Below are positions 1 through 14,089 of a stretch of DNA of 64,000 nucleotides, one piece after another. The first letter of the stretch is position 1. Each line of letters starts with the position of its first letter. Position numbers and translations under genes: made by a program. Below the pieces are notes generated by a model that searched no databases, was not told the origin of the DNA, and saw nothing but the letters and a program-made list of their open reading frames with translations. The stretch is from Eledone cirrhosa (lineage: Eukaryota; Mollusca; Cephalopoda; Octopoda; Eledonidae): positions 8,018,450 through 8,082,449 of the forward strand of contig OZ024740.1 in the NCBI GenBank assembly GCA_964016885.1. The letters run 5' to 3'.

Positions 1-308
1 TATCAGTTTCGATGGTATGTCAGTATCGATTGGTATGTCAGTTTCTATTGGTATATCACTTTTGATTGTTATATCGGTTTAGATTAGTATGTCAGTTTCT
101 ACTGGTATGTCAGTTTCGATTAGTATATCAGTTTCTATTGGTATGTCAGTTTCGATTGGTATGTCAGTTTCTATTGGTATATCAGTTTTGATTGGTATAT
201 AAGTTTCGATTGGTATGTCAGTTTCTATTGGTATATCAGCTTCAATTAGTATATCAGTTTCGATTAGTATGTCAGTTTCTATTGGTATGTCAGTTTCGAA
301 TGGTATGT

Positions 309-1249
309 CAGTTTTGATTGGTATATCAGTTTCGATTGGTATGTCAGTTTCTATTGTTATATCAGTTTCTATAGGTATGACAGTTTCGATTGGTATGTCA
401 GTTTCGATTGGTATATAAGTTTCTACTGGAATGTCAGTTTTGATTAGTATATCAGTTTCTATTGGTATGTCTGTTTCTATTGGTATATCAATTTTGATTG
501 GTATATCAGTTTCGATTGGTATGTCCGTTTCGATTGGTATGTCAGTTTCAATTGGTATATCAGTTTCGATTTGTATATCATTTTAGATTAGTATGTAAGT
601 TTCGATTGGTATGTCAGTTTCGATTGGTATATCAGTTTCGAATGGTATGTCAATCTCGATTGGTATGTCAGTTTCGATTGGTATATCAGTTTCTATTGGT
701 ATGTCTGTTTCTATTGGTATATCAGTTTTGATTGGTATATCAGTTTCTATTGGTATGTCAGTTTCTATTGGTATGTCAGTTTCAATTGGTATATCAGTTT
801 CGATTTGTATATCAGTTTAGATTGGTATGTAAGTTTTGATTGGTATATCAGTTTCGATTGGTATGTCAGTTTCTATTGTTATATCAGTTTCTATAGGTAT
901 GACAGTTTCGATTGGTATGTCAGTTTCGATTGGTATATAAGTTTCTACTGGAATGTCAGTTTTGATTAGTATATCAGTTTCTATTGGTATGTCTGTTTCT
1001 ATTGGTATACCAATTTTGATTGGTATATTAGTTTCGATTGGTATGTCCGTTTCGATTGGTAAGTCAGTTTCAATTCGTATATCAGTTTCGATTGGTATAT
1101 CATTTTAGATTAGTATGTAAGTTTCGATTGGTATGTCAGTTTCGATTGGTATATCAGTTTCGAATGGTATGTCAATCTCGATTGGTATGTCAGTTTCGAT
1201 TGGTATATGAGTTTCTATTGGTATGTCTGTTTCTATTGGTATATCAGTT
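309..1249 (+). repeat. 522-bp local tandem duplication
   Basis: Positions ~309-727 recur at ~831-1,249 with an offset of 522 bp (29 monomers). Both copies carry the same ordered variants: a TATTGTTATATC monomer, TATGACAG, TTCTACTGGAATGTCAG (421 and 943), ATGTCCG (521 and 1,043), a TTTTAGATTAG monomer and an ATGGTATGTCAATCTCG block. A few point differences separate them. The same block recurs a third time near 7,868-8,290. Confidence 0.8.
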
Positions 1250-4200
1250 TCGATGGTATGTCAGTTTCTATTGGTATATCAGTTTTTATTGGTATGTCAG
1301 TTTTGATTGGTATATTAGTTTCGATTTTTATGTCAGTTTCAGTTGATACGTCAGTTTCGACTGGTATATCTGTTCCGATTGGTATGTCAGTTTCGATTGG
1401 TATATTAGTTTCTAGTGGTATGTCAGTTTCAATTAGTATATCAGCTTCTATTGTTATGTCAATTTCAAGTAGTATATTAGTTTCTTTTGGTATGTCAGTT
1501 CCTATTGCTATATCAGTTTCTACTGGTATATCAGTTTCGATTGGTATATCAGTTTCGATTAGAATATCAGTTTCTATAGGTATGTCAGTTTCTATTGGTA
1601 TATCAGTTTCGATTGAAATATCAGTTTCGATTAGTATGTCAGTTTCTACTGGTATGTCAGTTTCAATTAGTATATCAGTTTCTATTGGTATGTCAGTTTC
1701 GATTGGTATGTCAGTTTCTATTGGTATATCAGTTTCGATTGGTATATCAGTTTCTATTGGTGTATCAGTTTCTATAGGTATCTCAGTTTGGATTGGTATG
1801 TCAGTTTGGATTGGTATGTCAGTTTCGATTGGTATATCAGTTTCAATTAGTATGTCAGTTTCTATTGGTATATCAGTTCGTATTGGCATGTGAGTTTCGA
1901 ATGGTATATCAGTTTCGATTGGTATATCAGTTCCTATTGCTATATCAGTTTCTATTGGTATGTCAGTTTCGACTGGTATGTAAGTTTCGATTGGTATATC
2001 AGTTTCGCTTGGTATGTCAGTTTCGATTAGTATATGAGTTTCTATTGGTATATCAGTTTCGATTGGTATGTTAGTTTCGATAGGTATGTTAGTCCTCCAT
2101 TTGTATTTCAGTTTCGATTAGTATATCAGTTTCTATCGGTATGTCAGTTTCGACTGGTATGTCAGTTTCGATTAGTATATTATTTTCTATTGGTATGTCT
2201 GTTTCTATTGGTATATCAATTTTGATTGGTATATCAGTTTCGATTGGTATGTCAGTTTCGATTGGTATGTCAGTTTCAATTGGTATATCAGTTTCGATTT
2301 GTATATCAGTTCAGATTGGTATGTAAGTTTTGATTGGTATGTCAGTTTCGATTGGTATATCAGTTACTATTGGTATGTCAGTTTGGATTGGTATGTCAGT
2401 TTCGATTGGTATGTCAGTTTCGATTGGTATATCAGTTTCTATTGGTATGACAGTTTCGATTGGTATATCAGTTTCAATTCGTATGTCAGTTTGGATTGGT
2501 ATGTCAGTTTGGATCGGTATGACAGTTTGGATTGGTATGTCAGTTTCGATTGGTATGTCAGTTTCGATTGGTAAGTCAATTTCGATTAGTATATCAGTTT
2601 TGATTAGTATATAAGTTTCTATTGGTATATCAGTTTCGATTGGTATATCAGTTTCGATTGGTATATCAGTTTCGATTGGTATGTCAGTTTCGATTGGTAT
2701 GTCAGTTTGGATTGGTATGTCTTTTTCGATTGGTATGTCAGTTTCTGATTGGTATATCAGTTTCTATTGGTATGACAGTTTCGATTGGCATATCAGTTTC
2801 GATTGGTATGTCAGTTTCTATTGGTGTATCAGTTTCTATTGGTATATCAGTTCGTATTGGTATGTGAGTTTCGAATGGTATATCAGTTTCGATTGGTATA
2901 TCAGTTCCTATTGCTATATCAGTTTCTATTGGTATGTCAGTTTCGATTGGTATGTAAGTTTCGATTGGTATATCAGTTTCGATTGGTATGTCAGTTTCGA
3001 TTAGTATGTCAGTTTCTATTGGTATGTCAGTTTCAATTGGTATGTCAGTTTTGATTGGTATATCAGTTTCGATTTGTATGTCAGTTTCTATTGGTATATC
3101 AGTTTTGATTGGTATATCAGTTTCTATTGGTATATCAGTTTTGATTGGTATATCAGTTTCGATTGATATATCAGTTTCGATTAGTATGTCAGTTTCTATT
3201 GGTATGTCAGTTTCGATTGGTATGTCAGTTTCTATTGGTATATCAGTTTCTATTGGTATGTCATTTTCGATTGGTATGTCAGTTTCGATTTGAATGTCAA
3301 TTTCGATTGGTATATCAGTTTTTCGATTAGTATGTCAGTTTGTATTGGTATATCAGTTTCGATTGGTATATCTGTTTCGATTGGTATGTCAGTTTCTATT
3401 GGTAAATCAGTTTCGATGGGTATGTTAGTTACTATTGGTATATCAGTTTCGATTAGTATATCAGTTTCTATTGGTATGTCAGTTTCGATAGGTATGTTAG
3501 ACCTAGATTTGTATGTCAGTTTCTATTGGTATATCAGTTTCGATGGGTATGTCAGTTTCGATTAGTATATCAGTTTCTATAGGTATATCAGTTTCAATTA
3601 TTATGTCAGTTTATAATGGTATGTCAGTTTGGATTCGTATGTCAGTTTCGATTGGTATGTCAGTTTCGATTGGTATATCAGTTTCGATTGGTATGTCAGT
3701 TTTGATTGGTATGTCAGTTTCGATTGGTATGTCAATTTGGATTGGTATGTCAGTTTCAATTGGTATGTCAGTTTGGATTGGAATGTCAGTTTCGATTGGT
3801 ATGTCAGTATCGATTGGTATGTCAGTTTCGATTGGTATGTCAGTATCGATTGGTATGTCAGTTTCGATTGGTAAGTCAATTTCGATTGGTATATCAGTTT
3901 TGATTAGTATGTCAGTTTCTATTGGTATATCAGTTTCGATTGGTATATCAGTTTCGATTGTAATGTCAGTTTTGATTGGTATATCAGTTTCGATTGGTAT
4001 GTCAGTTTCGATTAGTATATCAGTTTCTGTTGGTATGTCAGTTTGGATTGGTATGTCAGTTTGGATTGGTATGTCAGTTTGGATTGGTATGTCAGTTTCG
4101 ATTGGTATATCAGTTTCTATAGGTATATCAGTTGCTATTAGTATATCAGTTTCGATTAGTTTGTCAGTTTCGATTGGTATGTCAGTTTCGATTGGTATAT

Positions 4201-6580
4201 CAGTTTCGATAGGTATTTCAGTTTCGATTGGTATGTCAGTTTTGATTGGTGTAACAGTTTCTGTTGCATTGTCAGTTTCGATTGGTATATCAGTTTGGAT
4301 TGGTATGTCAGTTTGGAATGGTATGTCAGTTTCGATTGGTATGTCAGTTTCGATTGGTAAGTCAATTTCGATTAGTATATCAGTTTTGATTAGTATATCA
4401 GTTTCTATTGGTATATCAGTTTCGACTGGTATATCAGTTTCGATTGGTATGTCAGTTTCGATTGGTATATCAGTTTCGATTGGTATGTCAGTTTCGATTG
4501 ATATGTCAGTTTCGATTGGTATATCAGTTTCGATTGGTATATCAGTTTATATTAGTATATCAGTTTCTATTGGTATATAAGTTTCGATTAGTATGTGAGT
4601 TTCGATTGGTATGTCAGTTTCGATTGGTATATCAGTTTCGATTGGTATATCAGTTTCGATTGGTAGGTCAGTTTTGATTGGTATAACAGTTTCTATTGTT
4701 ATATCAGTTTCTGTTGGATTGTCAGTTTCGATTGGTATGTCAGTTTCTATTGGTATGTCAGTTTCGATTATTATATCAGTTACTATTGGTATGTCAGTTT
4801 CGATTGGAATGTCAGTTTCGATTCGTATGTCAGTTTCTATTGGTATATCTGTTTCGATTGGTATGTCAGTTTCGATTAGTATATCAGTTTCTATACGTAT
4901 GTCAGTTTCTATTGGTATATCAGTTTTGATTGGTATATCAGTTTCTATTGGTATATCAGTTTTGATTGGTATATCAGTTTCGATTGATATATCAGTTTTG
5001 ATCAGTATGTCAGTTTCTAATGGTATGTCAGTTTCGATTAGTATATCAGTTTCTATTGGTATGTCAGTTTCGATTAGTATATCAGTTTCAGTTGGTATGT
5101 CAGTTTGGATTGGTATGTCAGTTTCGATTGGTATGTCAGTTTCGATTGGTATGTCAGTTTCGATTGGTATATCAGTTTTGATAGCCATATCAGTTTCGAT
5201 TGGTATATCAGTTTCTATAGGTATATCAGTTGCTATTAGTATATCAGTTTCGATTAGTTTGTCAGTTTCGATTGGTATGTCAGTTTCGATTGGTATATCA
5301 GTTTCGATTGATATGTCAGTTTCTGTTGGTATGTCAGTTTCGATTATTATATCAGTTACTATTGGTATGTCAGTTTCGATTGGAATGTCAGTTTCGATAT
5401 GTATGTCAGTTTCTATTGGTATATCAGTTTCGATTGGTATATCCGTTTTTATTGGTATGTCAGTTTCTATTGGTAGATCAGTTTCAATTGATCTGTTAGT
5501 TAGTATTGGTATTTCAGTTTCGATTAGTATATCAGTTTCTATTTGTATGTCAGTTTCGATAGGTATGTTAGTCCTCCATTTGTATGTCAGTTTCTATTGG
5601 TATATCAGATTCGATGCGTATGTCAGTATCGATTGGTATGTCAGTTTCTATTGGCATATCAGTTTCGAATTGTATGTCTGTTTCGATTAGTATATCAGTT
5701 TCTATAGGTATATCAGTTTCAATTGTTATGTCAGTTTACAATGGTATTTCAGTTTCTATTTGTATGTCAGTTTCTATTGGTATATCAGTTTCAATTGGTA
5801 TGTTAGTTTCTATTGGTAAGTCAGCTTCGATTAGTATATCAGTTTCTATCGGTATCTCAGTTTCGATTGGTATGTCAGTTTCGATTGGTATATCAGTTTC
5901 GATTGGTAGGTCAGTTTCTATTGGTATGTTAGTTTCGATTAGTATATCATTTTCTATTGGTATGTCTGTTTCTATTGGTATATCAATTTTGATTGGTATA
6001 TCAGTTTCGATTGGTATGTCAGTTTCGATTGGTATGTCAGTTTCAATTGGTATATCAGTTTCGATTTGTATATCAGTTTAGATTGGTATGTAAGTTTCGA
6101 TTGGTATATCAGTTTCGATTGGTATGTCAGTTTCTATTCATATATCAGTTTCGATTGGTATATCAGTTTCGATTGGTATATCAGTTTGGATTGGGATGTC
6201 AGTTTGGAATGGTATATCAGTTTCGATTGGTATATCAGTTTATATTGGTATATCAGTTTCTATTGGTATATAAGTTTCGATTAGTATGTGAGTTTCGATT
6301 GGTATGTCAGTTTCGATTGGTATGTCAGTTTCGATTGGTATATCAGTTTCGATTGGTATGTCAGTTTCGATTGGTTTGTCAGTTTCGATTGGTATATCAG
6401 TTTCGAATGGTATGTCAATCTGGATTGGTATGACAGTTTCGATTGGCATATCAGTTTCTATTGGTATGTCTGTTTCTATTGGTATATCAGTTTCGATTGG
6501 TATATCAGTTTCTATTTGTATTTCAGTTTCTATATGTATATCAGTTACTATTGCTACATCAGTTTCTATTGGTATATCAG
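840..6580 (+). repeat. ~7.5-kb higher-order repeat, copy A
   Basis: The ordered series of monomer variants here is repeated at 7,870-14,060. Matching landmarks give offsets of 7,028 (943 to 7,971), 7,100 (1,258 to 8,358), 7,569 (2,622 to 10,191 and 3,706 to 11,275), 7,479 (4,408 to 11,887), 7,497 (5,690 to 13,187) and 7,461 (6,240 to 13,701). The steps are 72, 469, -90, +18 and -36 bp. All are whole monomers except 469, which is 26 monomers plus one base; copy B has an additional 19-bp marker monomer there. Point differences are scattered through the copies, so this duplication looks older than those further right. Ends are approximate because I compared by eye. Confidence 0.8.
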
Positions 6581-7869
6581 TTTCGATTGGTATATCAGTT
6601 TCGATGGTATGTCAGTATCGATTGGTATGTCAGTTTCTATTTGTATATCACTTTTGATTGTTATATCAGTTTCGATTAGTATGTCAGTTTCTATTGGTAT
6701 ATCAGGTTTCGATTGGTATATCAGTTTCTATTGGTATATCAGTTTTTATTGGTATGTCAGTTTCGATTAGTATGTCAGTTTCGATTGGTATGTCAGTTTC
6801 TATTGGCATATCAGGTTTCGATTGGTATATCAGTTTCCATTGGTATATCAGTTTTTATTGGTATGTCAGTTTCGATTAGTATGTCAGTTTCGATTGGTAT
6901 GTTAGTTCTCGATTTGTATGTCAGTTTCTATTGGTATATCAAATTCGATTGGTATATCAGTTTCTATTGGTATATCAGTTTCGATTGGTAGGTCAGATTC
7001 TATTGGTATGTCAGTTTCGATTAGTATATCAGTTTCTATTGGTATGTCAGTTTCGATTGGTATATCAGTTTCGATTGGTATGTCAGTTTCGATTGGTATA
7101 TCAGTTTCGAATGGTATGTCAATCTCGATTGGTATGACAGTTTCGATTGGTATATCAGTTTCTATTGGTATGTCTGTTTCGATTGGTATATCAGTTTTGA
7201 TTGGTATATCAGTTTCGATTGGTACATCAGTTTCTATTTGTATTTCAGTTTCTATATGTATATCAGTTTCGATTGGTATATCAGTTTCAATTTGTATGTC
7301 AGTTTTAATTGGTATGTTAGTCCTCGATTTGTATGTCAGTTCCTATTGGTATATCTGTATCGATTGGTATATCAGTTTCGATTGGTATATCAGTTCCTAT
7401 TGCTACATCAGTTTCTATTGGTATGTAAGTTTCGATTGGTATATCAGTTTCTATAGTTATGTCAGTTTCTATTGGTATATCAGTTTCGATTGGTATATCA
7501 GTTTCGATGGTATGTCAGTATCGATTGGTATGTCAGTTTCTATTGGTATATCACTTTTGATTGTTATATCAGTTTCGATTAGTATGTCAGTTTCTACTGG
7601 TATGTCAGTTTCGATTAGTATATCAGTTTCGATTGGTATGTAAGTTTCGATTGGTATGTCAGTTTCTATTTCTATATCAGTTTCGATTGGTATATCAGTT
7701 TCTATTGGTATATCAGTTTTTATTGGTATGTCAGTTTCGATTGTTATGTCAGTTTCGATTGGTATGTCAGTTTCGATTGGTATGTTAGTCCTCGATTTGT
7801 ATGTCAGTTTCTATTGGTATATCAGTTTCTATTGGTATATCAGTTTTTATTGGTATGTCAGTTTTGATT

Positions 7870-10800
7870 TGTATATCAGTTTCGATTGGTATGTCAGTTT
7901 CTATTGTTATATCAGTTTCTATAGGTATGATAGTTTCGATTGGTATGTCAGTTTCGATTGGTATATAAGTTTCTACTGGAATGTCAGTTTTGATTAGTAT
8001 ATCAGTTTCTATTGGTATGTCTGTTTCTATTGGTATACCAATTTTGATTGGTATATCAGTTTCGATTGGTATGTCCGTTTCGATTGGTAAGTCAGTTTCA
8101 ATTGGTATATCAGTTTCGATTGGTATATCATTTTAGATTAGTATGTAAGTTTCGATTGGTATGTCAGTTTCAATTAGTATATCAATTTCGAATGGTATGT
8201 CAATCTCGATTGGTATGTCAGTTTCGATTGGTATATCAGTTTCTATTGGTATGTCTGTTTCTATTGGTATATCAGTTTTGATTGGTATATCAGTTTCTAT
8301 TGGTATGTCAGTTTCTATTGGTATATCAGTTTCGATTGGTATATAAGTTTCGATGGTATGTCAGTTTCTATTGGTATATCAGTTTTTATTGGTATGTCAG
8401 TTTTGATTGGTATATTAGTTTCGATTTTTATGTCAGTTTCAGTTGATACGTTAGTTTCGACTGGTATATCTGTTCCGATTGGTATGTCAGTTTCGATTGG
8501 TATATTAGTTTCTAGTGGTATGTCAGTTTCAATTAGTATATCAGCTTCTATTGTTATGTCAATTTCAAGTAGTATATCAGTTTCTTTTGGTATGTCAGTT
8601 CCTATTGCTATATCAGTTTCTACTGGTATATCAGTTTCGATTGGTATATCAGTTTCGATTAGAATATCAGTTTCTATAGGTATGTCAGTTTCTATTGGTA
8701 TATCAGTTTCGATTGAAATATCAGTTTCGATCTGTATGTCAGTTTCTACTGGTATGTCAGTTTCAATTAGTATATCAGTTTCTAATGGTATGTCAGTTTC
8801 GATTGGTATGTCAGTTTCTATTGGTATATCAGTTTCGATTGGTATATCAGTTTCTATTGGTGTATCAGTTTCTATAGGTATCTCAGTTTGGATTGGTATG
8901 TCAGTTTCGATTGGTATGTCAGTTTCGATTGGTATATCAGTTTCAATTAGTATGTCAGTTTCTATTGGTATATCAGATCGTATTGGCATGTGAGTTTCGA
9001 ATGGTATATCAGTTTCGATTGGTATATCAGTTCCTATTGCTATATAAGTTTCTATTGGTATGTCAGTTTCGACTGGTATGTAAGTTTCGATTGGTATATC
9101 AGTTTCGCTTGGTATGTCAGTTTCGATTAGTATATGAGTTTCTATTGGTATATCAGTTTCGATTGGTATGTCAGTTTCAATTGGTATGTCAGTTTCAATT
9201 GGTATGTCAGTTTTGATTGTAATGTCAGTTTCGATTCGTATGTCAGTTTCGATTATTATATCAGTTACTATTGGTATGTCAGTTTCGATTGGAATGTCAG
9301 TTTCGATACGTATGTCAATTTCTATTGGTATATCAGTTTCGATTGGTATATCTGTTTTTATTGGTATGTCAGTTTCTATTGGTAGATCAGTTTCAATTGA
9401 TATGTTAGTTACTATTGATATTTCAGTTTAGATTAGTATATCAGTTTCTATTTGTATGTCAGTTTCGATAGGTATGTTAGTCCTCCATTTGTATGTCAGT
9501 TTCTATTGGTATATCAGTTTCGATGGGTATATCAGTTTCGATTGGTATGTCAGTTTCTATTGGCATATCAGTTTCGAATGGTATGTCTGTTTCGATTAGT
9601 ATATCAGTCTCTATAGGTATATCAGTTTCAATTTTTATGTTAGTTTCTATTGGTATATCAGTTTCTATTTGTATGTCAGTTTCTATTGGTATATCAGTTT
9701 CAATTGGTATGTTAGTTTCGATAGGTATGTTAGTCCTCCATTTGTATGTCAGTTTCGATTAGTATATCAGTTTCTATCGGTATGTCAGTTTCGAGTGGTA
9801 TGTCAGTTTCGATTAGTATATTATTTTCTATTGGTATGTCTGTTTCTATTGGTATATCAATTTTGATTGGTATATCAGTTTCGATTGGTATGTCAGTTTC
9901 GATTGGTATGTCAGTTTCAATTGGTATATCAGTTTCGATTTGTATATCAGTTTAGATTGGTATGTAAGTTTTGATTGGTATGTCAGTTTCGATTGGTATA
10001 TCAGTTACTATTGGTATGTCAGTTTGGATTGGTATGTCAGTTTCGATTGGTATGTCAGTTTCTATTGGTATGTCAGTTTGGATTGGTATGACAGTTTAGA
10101 TTGGTATGTCAGTTTCGATTGGTATGTCAGTTTCGATTGGTAAGTCAATTTCGATTAGTATATCAGTTTTGATTAGTATATAAGTTTCTATTGGTATATC
10201 AGTTTCGATTGGTATATCAGTTTCGATTGGTATATCAGTTTCGATTGGTATGTCAGTTTCGATTGGTATGTCAGTTTCGATTGGTATGTCTTTTTCGATT
10301 GGTATGTCAGTTTCTGATTGGTATATCAGTTTCTATTGGTATGACAGATTTGATTGGTATATCAGTTTCGATTGGTATGTCAGTTTCTATTGGTGTATCA
10401 GTTTCTATTGGTATATCAGTTCGTATTGGTATGTGAGTTTCGAATGGTATATCAGTTTCGATTGGTATATCAGTTCCTATTGCTATATCAGTTTCTATTG
10501 GTATGTCAGTTTCGATTGGTATGTAAGTTTCGATTGGTATATCAGTTTCGATTGGTATGTCAGTTTCGATTAGTATGTCAGTTTCTATTGGTATGTCAGT
10601 TTCAATTGGTATGTCAGTTTTGATTGGTATATCAGTTTCGATTTGTATGTCAGTTTCTATTGGTATATCAGTTTTGATTGGTATATCAGTTTCTATTGGT
10701 ATATCAGTTTTGATTGGTATATCAGTTTCGATTGATATATCAGTTTCGATTAGTATGTCAGTTTCTATTGGTATGTCAGTTTCGATTGGTATGTCAGTTT

Positions 10801-13800
10801 CTATTGGTATATCAGTTTCTATTGGTATGTCATTTTCGATTGGTAAGTCAGTTTCGATTTGAATGTCAATTTCGATTGGTATATCAGTTTTTCGATTAGT
10901 ATGTCAGTTTGTATTGGTATATCAGTTTCAATTGGTATATCTGTTTCGATTGGTATGTCAGTTTCTATTGGTAAATCAGTTTCGATGGGTATGTTAGTTA
11001 CTATTGGTATATCAGTTTCGATTAGTATATCAGTTTCTATTGGTATGTCAGTTTCGATAGGTATGTTAGACCTTGATTTGTATGTCAGTTTCTATTGGTA
11101 TATCAGTTTCGATGGGTATGTCAGTTTCGATTAGTATATCAGTTTCTATAGGTATATCAGTTTCAATTGTTATGTCAGTTTATAATGGTATGTCAGTTTG
11201 GATTCGTATGTCAGTTTCGATTGGTATGTCAGTTTCGATTGGTATATCAGTTTCGATTGGTATGTCAGTTTTGATTGGTATGTCAGTTTCGATTGGTATG
11301 TCAATTTGGATTGGTATGTCAGTTTCAATTGGTATGTCAGTTTGGATTGGAATGTCAGTTTCGATTGGTATGTCAGTATCGATTGGTATGTCAGTTTCGA
11401 TTGGTATGTCAGTATCGATTGGTATGTCAGTTTCGATTGGTAAGTCAATTTCGATTGGTACATCAGTTTTGATTAGTATGTCAGTTACTATTGGTATATC
11501 AGTTTCGATTGGTATATCAGTTTCGATTGTAATGTCAGTTTTGATTGGTATATCAGTTTCGATTGGTATGTCAGTTTCGATTAGTATATCAGTTTCTGTT
11601 GGTATGTCAGTTTGGATTGGTATGTCAGTTTGGATTGGTATGTCAGTTTCGATTGGTATGTCAGTTTCGATTGGTATATCAGTTTCTATAGGTATATCAG
11701 TTGCTATTAGTATATCAGTTTCGATTAGTTTGTCAGTTTCGATTGGTATGTCAGTTTCGATTGGTATATCAGTTTCGATAGGTATATCAGTTTCGATTGG
11801 TATGTCAGTTTTGATTGGTGTAACAGTTTCTGTTGCATTGTCAGTTTCGATTGGTATATCAGTTTTGATTAGTATATCAGTTTCTATTGGTATATCAGTT
11901 TCGATTGGTATATCAGTTTCGATTGGTATGTCAGTTTCGATTGGTATATCAGTTTCGATTGGTATGTCAGTTTCGATTGGTATGTCAGTTTCGATTGGTA
12001 TATCAGTTTCGATTGGTATATCAGTTTATATTAGTATATCAGTTTCTATTGGTATATAAGTTTCGATTAGTATGTGAGTTTCGATTGGTATGTCAGTTTC
12101 GATTGGTATATCAGTTTCGATTGGTATATCAGTTTCGATTGGTATGTCAGTTTTGATTGGTATAACAGTTTCTATTGTTATATCAGTTTCTGTTGGATTG
12201 TCAATTTCGATTGGTATGTCAGTTTCTATTGGTATGTCAGTTTCGATTATTATATCAGTTACTATTGGTATGTCAGTTTCGATTGGAATGTCAGTTTCGA
12301 TTCGTATGTCAGTTTCTATTGGTATATCTGTTTCGATTGGTATGTCAGTTTCGATTAGTATATCAGTTTCTATACGTATGTCAGTTTCTATTGGTATATC
12401 AGTTTTGATTGGTATATCAGTTTCTATTGGTATATCAGTTTTGATTGGTATATCAGTTTCGATTGATATATCAGTTTTGATTAGTATGTCAGTTTCTAAT
12501 GGTATGTCAGTTTGGATTGGTATGTCAGTTTCGATTGGTATGTCAGTTTCGATTGGTATGTCAGTTTCGATTGGTATATCAGTTTTGATAGGTATATCAG
12601 TTTCGATTGGTATATCAGTTTCTATAGGAATATCATTTGCTATTAGTATATCAGTTTCGATTAGTTTGTCAGTTTCGATTGGTATGTCAGTTTCGATTGG
12701 TATATCAGTTTCGATTGGTATGTCAGCTTTGATTGGTGTAACAGTTTCTGTTGGATTGTCAGTTTCGATTGGTATGTCAGTTTCTATTGGTATACTAGTT
12801 TCGATTGATATGTCAGTTTCTATTAGTATGTCAGTTTCGATTATTATATCAGTTACTATTGGTATGTCAGTTTCGATTGGAACGTTAGTTTCGATATGTA
12901 TGTCAATTTCTATTGGTATATCAGTTTCGATTGGTATATCTGTTTTTATTGGTATGTCAGTTTCTATTGGTAGATCAGTTTCAATTGATATGTTAGTTAG
13001 TATTGGTATTTCAGTTTCGATTAGTATATCAGTTTCTATTTGTATGTCAGTTTCGATAGGTATGTTAGTCCTCCATTTGTATGTCAGTTTCTATTGGTAT
13101 ATCAGATTCGATGCGTATGTCAGTATCGATTGGTATGTCAGTTTCTATTGGCATATCAGTTTCGAATTGTATGTCTGTTTCGATTAGTATATCAGTTTCT
13201 ATAGGTATATCAGTTTCAATTGTTATGTCAGTTTACAATGGTATTTCAGTTTCTATTTGTATGTCAGTTTCTATTGGTATATCAGTTACAATTGGTATGT
13301 TAGTTTCTATTGGTAAGTCAGCTTCGATTAGTATATCAGTTTCTATCGGTATCTCAGTTTCGATTGGTATGTCAGTTTCGATTGGTATATCAGTTTCGAT
13401 TGGTAGGTCAGTTTCTATTGGTATGTTAGTTTCGATTAGTATATCATTTTCTATTGGTATGTCTGTTTCTATTGGTATATCAATTTTGATTGGTATATCA
13501 GTTTCGATTGGTATGTCAGTTTCGATTGGTATGTCAGTTTCAATTGGTATATCAGTTTAGATTTGTATATCAGTTTAGATTGGTATGTAAGTTTCGATTG
13601 GTATATCAGTTTCGATTGGTATGTCAGTTTCGATTGGTATATTAGTTTGGATTGGGATGTCAGTTTGGAATGGTATATCAGTTTCGATTGGTATATCAGT
13701 TTATATTGGTATATCAGTTTCTATTGGTATATAAGTTTCGATTACTATGTGAGTTTCGATCGGTATGTCAGTTTCGATTGGTATGTCAGTTTCGATTGGT

Positions 13801-14060
13801 ATATCAGTTTCGATTGGTATGTCAGTTTCGATTGGTTTGTCAGTTTCGATTGGTATTTCAGTTTCGAATGGTATGTCAATCTCGATTGGTGTGACAGTTT
13901 CGATTGGCATATCAGTTTCTATTGGTATGTCTGTTTCTATTGGTATATCAGTTTTGATTGGTATATCGGTTTCGATTGGTATATCAGTTTCTATTTGTAT
14001 TTCAGTTTCTATATGTATATCAGTTACTATTGCTACATCAGTTTCTATTGGTATGTAAGT
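7870..14060 (+). repeat. ~7.5-kb higher-order repeat, copy B
   Basis: This is the partner of the unit at 840-6,580. It differs by gains or losses of whole monomers and by scattered substitutions. It holds an extra stretch around 9,170-9,740 with two CCTCCATTTG marker monomers (about 9,480 and 9,735) where copy A has one (about 2,090). It also holds the longest stop-free frame of the window (12,090-13,187), an artefact of the monomer length. Confidence 0.8.
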
Positions 14061-14089
14061 TTCGATTGGTATATCAGTTTCTATAGGTA

